Positions 7,131 through 10,926 of a stretch of 10,926 nucleotides of DNA are shown here, in pieces. The stretch is from Nannocystaceae bacterium. Lineage in GTDB: Bacteria; Myxococcota_A; Polyangia; Nannocystales; Nannocystaceae. The notes under the pieces were generated by a model. The model was not told the DNA's origin, searched no databases, and worked only from the letters and a program-made list of their open reading frames with translations. The stretch lies in assembly GCA_016763875.1 (NCBI GenBank), contig JAESSZ010000642.1, positions 1 through 10,926 on the forward strand, in the 5' to 3' direction. Position numbers and translations under genes: made by a program. Positions within the stretch are counted from its first letter, which is position 1; the number at the start of each line of letters is the position of its first letter.

Positions 7131-7990
7131 CTACTTGTAGATCTTGATGTAGTGCGGCGCGGGAGAGGACCCGGCACACGCGCCTGGCTGCCAGTACACC
7201 CGGACGGGCTTGCCCGAGAGAAAGGCCATGCGCACCTGAGCGACGAGCGCTTCGTTCTTCGTTTCGTTCACGCGGATCGCGAATCGGGTGCGGTTTGTAC
7301 ACTGCGTCTGCCCACTCGTGATGGTGTAGTCGTCGAGGAAAAAATAGAACACCTGGCTGTCGCTGCTGTACGTGATCGTGTTGATGGTTGTGGCGTTTGG
7401 TGTGCTGCCTGCGTTTGCGCGTCTCCCCAGGCTCGGAGGGGTGCTTGCACGGTGAGCGCGTGGTCGATTTTTCGATTCTTGAACGTTGGCTCGAGATCGA
7501 CATCGGTCTGGTGAAAGCCAGGGGCAGTGTGGTTGAAGTCGCCTACGACGATGCCCGCGAGGATTTCGCGCTGGAGTTGTAGCCTGTGGTTGTCGGCCCA
7601 AAAGGCGCGCGTGTGCACGTTGGTGATGGTCACGCCGTTGTAGTCGAGCTGCATGTACGCCCAATGATCCTTGTGCGGGCCCCACCTCACTCCAGCCAAA
7701 CGCTGCCATCGGTAGTTTCGGATCGTCCCGCGAACACAGGTTGTCAGGCCGGCGACCCCGACCCTCGCAAAACGACAGTGCCAACCTGAGCCTAGCGCCG
7801 CGGGAAGGTCCGAGGCCAGTTTGGGCGTGACCTCCTGCAGCGTGATCACATTGGCATTGATCAGCTCAACCTTCGCCAGGACAGTCAGCACGATGGCCGC
7901 CTCGTTGCCCACGTTTTTTGCCCAAGACGCGGTATTCCAGTCGACGACGCGGAACTCGCCGTAGCGTCCGGTCGATGATGTCCGCGCCAT
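7131..7990 (-). CDS. EEP-family nuclease/phosphatase with extra C-terminal domain, frameshifted
   Basis: The first 184 residues are an endonuclease/exonuclease/phosphatase (DNase I-like) domain with the active-site set in order: VDWN (Asn19), LQEV (Glu53), NVHTRAF (His126), VVGDFN (Asp151, Asn153) and KIDHAL (Asp176, His177). After Ala183-Pro184 the frame degenerates, and good protein sequence resumes one frame over, to a TAG at 7131-7133. Adding one C to the C4 run (plus-strand GGGG, 7438-7441) joins them into 286 residues with an APPPS linker. Residues about 200-286 form a second domain with two cysteines (231 and 272) and the segment LSGKPVRVYWQPG, resembling toxin B subunits of the SubB/PltB type from memory. 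ATG 7990 is chosen. The frame stays open upstream, with an ATG at 8080 and more to 8380, but that lies antisense to a clear lipoprotein gene. No signal peptide is visible with any start. It could be a pseudogene or a read error. Confidence 0.75.
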
Positions 7991-8078
7991 CGCGGCCCGC
8001 TTTGCTGGTGGGCGCCTTGCCGGTGGGCGTCTGCAATTTAGGTTGACGACGCGGTGCGGCGAGTGATTGAACCGCGGC
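7991..8078. promoter_or_regulatory. Divergent intergenic region between EEP and CxxCH lipoprotein genes
   Basis: These 88 bp lie between two divergent starts and should hold promoters for both. On the plus strand TTGACG (8043-8048) is followed after 17 bases by ATTGAA (8066-8071). If this is a sigma-70-like pair, transcription would begin close to the ATG at 8079, giving an almost leaderless mRNA; the -10 match is poor. An AT-rich CAATTTA (8034-8040) is the only other AT-rich spot. This reading depends on the EEP gene starting at 7990. Confidence 0.3.
8004..8033. repeat. Two tandem 15-bp units
   Basis: Bases 8004-8018 and 8019-8033 match at 13 of 15 positions and share the core GGTGGGCG. On the minus strand, in frame with the EEP gene, they encode RRPPA twice, so the repeat either lies in the divergent promoter region or encodes a short Arg/Pro-rich N-terminal extension starting from the ATG at 8080. 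Confidence 0.6.
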
Positions 8079-8639
8079 ATGGACAACCGCCTTGCAGGTT
8101 CCCTTGTGCTCGCAGTGTCGCTTTTCGCATGCTCCGCCGATGACTCGTCGGCCGACGCCGACACAGGGGGGGCGAGCACGGGCACACCGATGGGCTCGGA
8201 TTCGGGCTCAACGGGTGCAATGTCAGGCGCGGGCTCGACCGAAAACGATCCGTCCACCACCGAGGCCACGGACAGCACTGGCGGGCCCTCCAGCGACGGT
8301 CCGGCCGACAGCTCGTCTGGAGGCGATGGGTCGACCGAGGGCTCGGGCACGACCGGGGCCGCGGGTCCCACTTGGGACAACTTCGGCGAGGCGTTCTTTG
8401 AGAGCTATTGCTGGGAATGTCACGGCGCTGGCGATCCTATGCGTGACTACTCGGTACTGGCGAACATTGTCACCGAGGCTGCGGCCATCCGTTGCGGTAC
8501 CTCATCGGTGGCTGCACCCGCCGACAACTGCGACGGGAGCTTCCCTCCGGAGCAGTTTCCGGTCGGCGGGGGGCAGCCCAGCGACGAAGAGCGGGCCCTG
8601 TTGGTCGCTTGGGTCGATGCTGGTTTGCCTGAGAACTGA
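8079..8639 (+). CDS. Lipoprotein with Ser/Thr/Gly/Asp linker and CxxCH cytochrome-like motif
   Basis: This 186-residue product begins with a short signal peptide and lipobox Leu-Phe-Ala-Cys (Cys18). Residues 19-97 are a low-complexity linker of Ser, Thr, Gly, Asp and Ala, typical of Nannocystaceae lipoproteins. A small C-terminal domain follows with YCWECHGAGDP, giving a haem-type CxxCH at residues 111-115, two further cysteines (129 and 141), and the ending DEERALLVAWVDAGLP seen in many short cytochrome-like domains accompanying DUF1592/DUF1552 proteins. It is probably surface- or periplasm-anchored; whether haem is bound is inference. ATG 8079 is preferred; TTG 8067 would add four residues and has only a weak GGCGAG ahead. 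It is divergent from the EEP gene and 95 bp upstream of the sigma factor. Its type links it to the DUF1552/DUF1592 pair at the left of the window, although they are not adjacent. Confidence 0.85.
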   Translation: MDNRLAGSLVLAVSLFACSADDSSADADTGGASTGTPMGSDSGSTGAMSGAGSTENDPSTTEATDSTGGPSSDGPADSSSGGDGSTEGSGTTGAAGPTWDNFGEAFFESYCWECHGAGDPMRDYSVLANIVTEAAAIRCGTSSVAAPADNCDGSFPPEQFPVGGGQPSDEERALLVAWVDAGLPEN

Positions 8640-8665
8640 GCGAGCCGATCGCGCTGGGGGCTAAC

Positions 8666-8697
8666 GGGAACAAACCCGCCGACCGACGAGTTGCGTC
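8666..8697 (+). promoter_or_regulatory. Possible ECF-type -35 element upstream of the sigma factor gene
   Basis: GGGAAC at 8666-8671 resembles the GGAAC -35 core favoured by many ECF sigma factors, and lies 64 bases before the GTG start at 8735. The best -10-like match, CGTC at 8694-8697, is 22 bases away, longer than the usual 16-17. Autoregulation would be typical for such genes, but this site is weak. Confidence 0.15.
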
Positions 8698-8734
8698 CCC
8701 CCGTGCGGCTGCGTACCGTGCACGCCGACTGCCC

Positions 8735-9442
8735 GTGTCACGCCAGTTCCCCACAACGCGCTGGAGCGTCGTCTTGGATGCCGCGCAGGGGCCCGCCGCC
8801 CCTAAGAAAGCCCTGCGCGAGCTGTGCGAGGCGTACTGGCGCCCGCTGTACACGTTTCTGCGCCGTGACGGACAGTCGCCCGAAGACGCCGAAGATACCG
8901 TCCAGGGGTTCTTCGCGGCGTTACTGAGCGCGCCATCTATCGCTGGTGTTGAGCCCGACCGCGGACGGTTTCGTTCGTATTTGCTCGGTGCGTTGCGGCA
9001 CTACACAGCCAAGCAGCGTGCAAAATCTGGGGCACTTAAGCGTGGCGGGGGCAGCCAAACAATCTCGCTCACGATCAACGGTGCGGGGGCCGAAGGCGAA
9101 CTCGAGCTGTCCGACGCGCACACCCCAGAGGCTGCGTACGCGCATGCATGGGCGGCGGAGATCCTGACGCGCACCCGAGGGCGCCTCGGGCAACGCTACG
9201 CGGACGACGGACGTGGCGAGTTGTTCGCGACCCTTGAGCCATTTCTCCTGACCGCGCAGGCTCCCACGTATCGGCAGGTCGCCGAGTCGCTCGGGATGAC
9301 CGAGCCGAACGCCCGCGTCGCCGTGCATCGGCTACGCAACCGATTCCGGGGGCTGCTGCGGGAGGAAGTCGGGCACACGGTCGCGACCGACGCTGAGGTT
9401 GACGACGAAATTCGCGCGGTCATCGCCGCAATTCGCGTCTGA
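8735..9442 (+). CDS. ECF-like RNA polymerase sigma factor
   Basis: The 235-residue protein opens with FPTTRWSVVLDAA (5-17), the signature of the ECF-like sigma factors often found beside Ser/Thr kinases in planctomycetes and myxobacteria. Region 2 is at about 24-95 (ALRELCEAYWRPLYTFLRR, EDAEDTVQGFFAALL, RGRFRSYLLGALRHY). The linker contains RGGG (103-106). Region 4 with its helix-turn-helix is at about 167-210 (TYRQVAESLGMTEPNARVAV, then HRLRNRFRGLLREEV). It should direct core polymerase to its own promoter set. The GTG start is chosen because the family motif begins four residues later. No anti-sigma gene is adjacent. The lipoprotein starts 19 bp after its stop and a kinase follows, so sigma factor, lipoprotein and kinase probably form one operon in which phosphorylation may control sigma activity (inference). 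Confidence 0.9.
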   Translation: MSRQFPTTRWSVVLDAAQGPAAPKKALRELCEAYWRPLYTFLRRDGQSPEDAEDTVQGFFAALLSAPSIAGVEPDRGRFRSYLLGALRHYTAKQRAKSGALKRGGGSQTISLTINGAGAEGELELSDAHTPEAAYAHAWAAEILTRTRGRLGQRYADDGRGELFATLEPFLLTAQAPTYRQVAESLGMTEPNARVAVHRLRNRFRGLLREEVGHTVATDAEVDDEIRAVIAAIRV

Positions 9443-9449
9443 TTTCAAT

Positions 9450-9453
9450 GGAG
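9450..9453 (+). promoter_or_regulatory. Ribosome-binding site GGAG for the downstream lipoprotein gene
   Basis: GGAG at 9450-9453, read as GGAGTGA, lies 8 bases before ATG 9462 and is the best Shine-Dalgarno match among the starts in this window. It decides between that ATG, a further upstream ATG at 9399 inside the sigma gene, and a GTG at 9522. Confidence 0.55.
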
Positions 9454-9461
9454 TGATAGCG

Positions 9462-10355
9462 ATGGCGATTATTTTTTGTCTTAGGGCGTTACGAATCGCG
9501 GCGCAACGGTCACCCAAGAACGTGACCATCTCCACCAAACTCCTGCTCGCCTCGTCCCTCGTTCTCGCCACCTCGACCGGGTGCGACACGGAGGCAGGCG
9601 CGGACCATCCGGACTACAAAGCGGTTGCGCATCTCGACTTGGATGCGGCCGGATCGGCCCCGTGGGTCCGCGCTTTACTCGCCAGTCACGACGTCGAGTT
9701 GGATGCGGACGGTGAGCTCGGTGCCTGCGGCCCGGTGCTCAAGGCGGCGACCTCGATCACGGCGGGCGGCTCAGAGGACAAGTTCGAGGTCTACGTGACG
9801 GGCGCCTTCGACTCGAAAACAACCGACGCGTGCATCGACTTCATCGAGGACAAGGCGAGCAAGTCCCTCGGTCGGCACGGGCATGATGAGCCCGAGGTTG
9901 TGCAGCTGTCCGACGACCTCCTGGCGCTCCACAGTAGCGGGCTGACCCCGAGTCGCGCCCGCATGGAGTCGCTCCTCGACTCAGACCCGAGTCCCGCGGG
10001 GCAACCCATGTGGATCATTGCTCAGCCGGACGCCGCTCGCGGCAAACACCAAGTGGGCTACGTGCAGGCGTGGGCCAAAACAGCCGGGGGGCTCGACGCG
10101 CACGTCGTAGTACAGTTCAACGACGAGGCCCGCTCCACCGAGCTGTATGGCAAAGCCATGTTGGGCCTGACCGCGCTGCAGTTGTCTGGCGAGATGGACG
10201 GCCTTGCCGACGGCATCAAGCTCGAACGCAAGGGCGACACGCTGGTCGCCAACCTGCACCTGGCCCCCAAGAAGATCGCGAGCATGCTCAAAGAAGTAGA
10301 CACGAAACACGAGGGCAAGAGCATCAAGATCCGGGTTCAGACCGACAACGACTAG
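9462..10355 (+). CDS. Putative lipoprotein of unknown function
   Basis: I do not recognise a named family for this 297-residue product. A hydrophobic segment (residues 27-36) leads to Ser-Thr-Gly-Cys with Cys41 as the likely lipidated residue, so it is probably membrane-anchored and exported. The mature part is mixed alpha/beta and charged, without repeats or metal motifs that I can identify. Two cysteines (in ELGACGPVL and TTDACIDFI) could form a disulfide. The start at 9462 is chosen for its GGAG site; it gives a long 20-residue positively charged leader. The GTG at 9522 would give a more normal signal peptide with the Cys at 21, but has no good ribosome site. Placement between the sigma factor and a Ser/Thr kinase suggests a role as envelope sensor or target of this signalling unit, which is inference from position only. 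Confidence 0.75.
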   Translation: MAIIFCLRALRIAAQRSPKNVTISTKLLLASSLVLATSTGCDTEAGADHPDYKAVAHLDLDAAGSAPWVRALLASHDVELDADGELGACGPVLKAATSITAGGSEDKFEVYVTGAFDSKTTDACIDFIEDKASKSLGRHGHDEPEVVQLSDDLLALHSSGLTPSRARMESLLDSDPSPAGQPMWIIAQPDAARGKHQVGYVQAWAKTAGGLDAHVVVQFNDEARSTELYGKAMLGLTALQLSGEMDGLADGIKLERKGDTLVANLHLAPKKIASMLKEVDTKHEGKSIKIRVQTDND

Positions 10356-10417
10356 GTCTAGGCACCGATGTGCAGTCACACCATACGCCCCCCAATCCGC
10401 CGCCTGCTAGGGTAGCC

Positions 10418-10926
10418 ATGATGGGCGACGCACCGTTGCAAAGTGGGTCCGCGGCAGATCTTCTGGCCCTGGGACTTGGGGCGGCCGACGAGCAGGAGGC
10501 GCTCGAGCAGGAACTCAACCTAGGCGAGTTCTTGTGCGCCTGTCCGGAGCTTGAACTGCAGGGGTACCTCGGTCGCGGTGGGATGGGCGTGGTCTACCGC
10601 GCGCGACAGGTCCGGCTCGATCGCCACGTCGCCGTCAAACTCATGAGCCCCGAGGTCGCGCGGGATCCCGAGTTCGCTGAGCGATTCGAGCGCGAGGCCA
10701 AAGCGATGGCGAGGCTGCATCACCCGGGTATCGTCGGCGTGCACGATTTCGGCCAGGCTGCGGGCATCTACTACATCGTCATGGAGCTGGTCGACGGGCC
10801 GAACCTCCGCGAACTGATCGAGCAGGGCCTCGCCGCGGCCCAAGCCGCCACGATCGTCGGAGAGCTGTGCGATGCGCTCGCGTACGCCCACGATCAGGGC
10901 GTGGTTCACCGCGACATCAAGCCGGA
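10418..10926 (+). CDS. Ser/Thr protein kinase, N-terminal part (runs off the window)
   Basis: 169 complete codons are present, then the window ends inside the catalytic loop. A leader of about 45 residues precedes the kinase domain, which starts near LELQGYLGRGGMGVVY (glycine loop 52-60). Lys74 is in VAVK, the helix-C Glu93 is in FEREAKAMARL, MELVDG marks the hinge, and VVHRDIKP carries catalytic Asp166. All key residues reached so far are intact, unlike the helix-C position of the TPR kinase on the other strand. AGGG (10409-10412) stands 5 bases before ATG 10418 and 8 bases before a second in-frame ATG at 10421; either could be used. It follows the lipoprotein gene by 62 bp and probably belongs to the sigma factor operon. 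The C-terminal sensor part, if any, is outside the window. Confidence 0.92.
   Translation, partial: MMGDAPLQSGSAADLLALGLGAADEQEALEQELNLGEFLCACPELELQGYLGRGGMGVVYRARQVRLDRHVAVKLMSPEVARDPEFAERFEREAKAMARLHHPGIVGVHDFGQAAGIYYIVMELVDGPNLRELIEQGLAAAQAATIVGELCDALAYAHDQGVVHRDIKP

Noticed and set aside
7436..7446. Programmed -1 frameshift in the EEP gene
   Set aside because: The local GCACCCCTC is not a canonical X XXY YYZ slippery heptamer, and no clear pseudoknot is seen; a simple indel in a C run explains it better.
8081..8380. N-terminal extension of the EEP gene to an ATG at 8380
   Set aside because: The extra 100 residues are antisense to the lipoprotein signal peptide and low-complexity linker and only mirror its composition.
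9399..9461. Upstream ATG at 9399 as start of the unknown lipoprotein
   Set aside because: It would overlap the sigma factor gene by 44 bp and put 21 extra residues before an already long leader; the GGAG site favours 9462.
1..10926. CRISPR array, tRNA, rRNA, insertion sequence or phage attachment site
   Set aside because: No regularly spaced repeats, no cloverleaf-like segments, no transposase motifs and no long terminal inverted repeats were seen.

Overview
The window looks like a piece of a high-GC myxobacterial chromosome, most likely from the Nannocystaceae side of Myxococcota. This is inferred from the gene content: a DUF1552 / DUF1592-DUF1588-DUF1585 pair, lipoproteins with Ser/Thr/Gly/Asp-rich linkers before a CxxCH motif, a Ser/Thr kinase fused through one membrane segment to TPR repeats, and a second kinase beside an ECF-type sigma factor. 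No tRNA, rRNA, CRISPR array or insertion sequence was recognised. All gaps between genes are under 150 bp.

Region 1 (1-3227, plus strand). A DUF1552 protein gene overlaps by 4 bp (GTGA) a lipoprotein gene of the DUF1587/1592/1588/1585 type. Two oddities mark this pair. The DUF1552 protein lacks its usual signal peptide, and its first codons lie in DNA of about 43% GC that changes abruptly to about 73% GC near base 180. The partner gene is cut in two by a single in-frame TAA at 2472-2474; the halves are in the same frame and together make one complete family member.

Region 2 (3304-7990, minus strand). In transcription order: an endonuclease/exonuclease/phosphatase (EEP) nuclease-type gene, a 1064-residue membrane Ser/Thr kinase with a TPR sensor half, and a small VOC (glyoxalase/bleomycin-resistance fold) protein with a probable signal peptide. 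The EEP gene has a one-base frameshift at a C4 run (7438-7441). Restoring it gives 286 residues: a complete EEP active site, a proline linker, and a C-terminal domain that resembles, from memory, the B subunit of subtilase/typhoid-type toxins. This possible nuclease/B-subunit fusion is the most novel thing in the window.

Region 3 (8079-10926, plus strand). Divergent from the EEP gene is a CxxCH lipoprotein of the kind that accompanies DUF1592/DUF1552 systems. It is followed by an ECF-like sigma factor, an unrecognised lipoprotein 19 bp downstream, and a Ser/Thr kinase that runs off the window. The last three look like one signalling operon.

The stop in the DUF1592 gene, the EEP frameshift and the abnormal DUF1552 5' end are three lesions within 8 kb. 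They could reflect real gene decay or consensus errors; raw reads would decide which.
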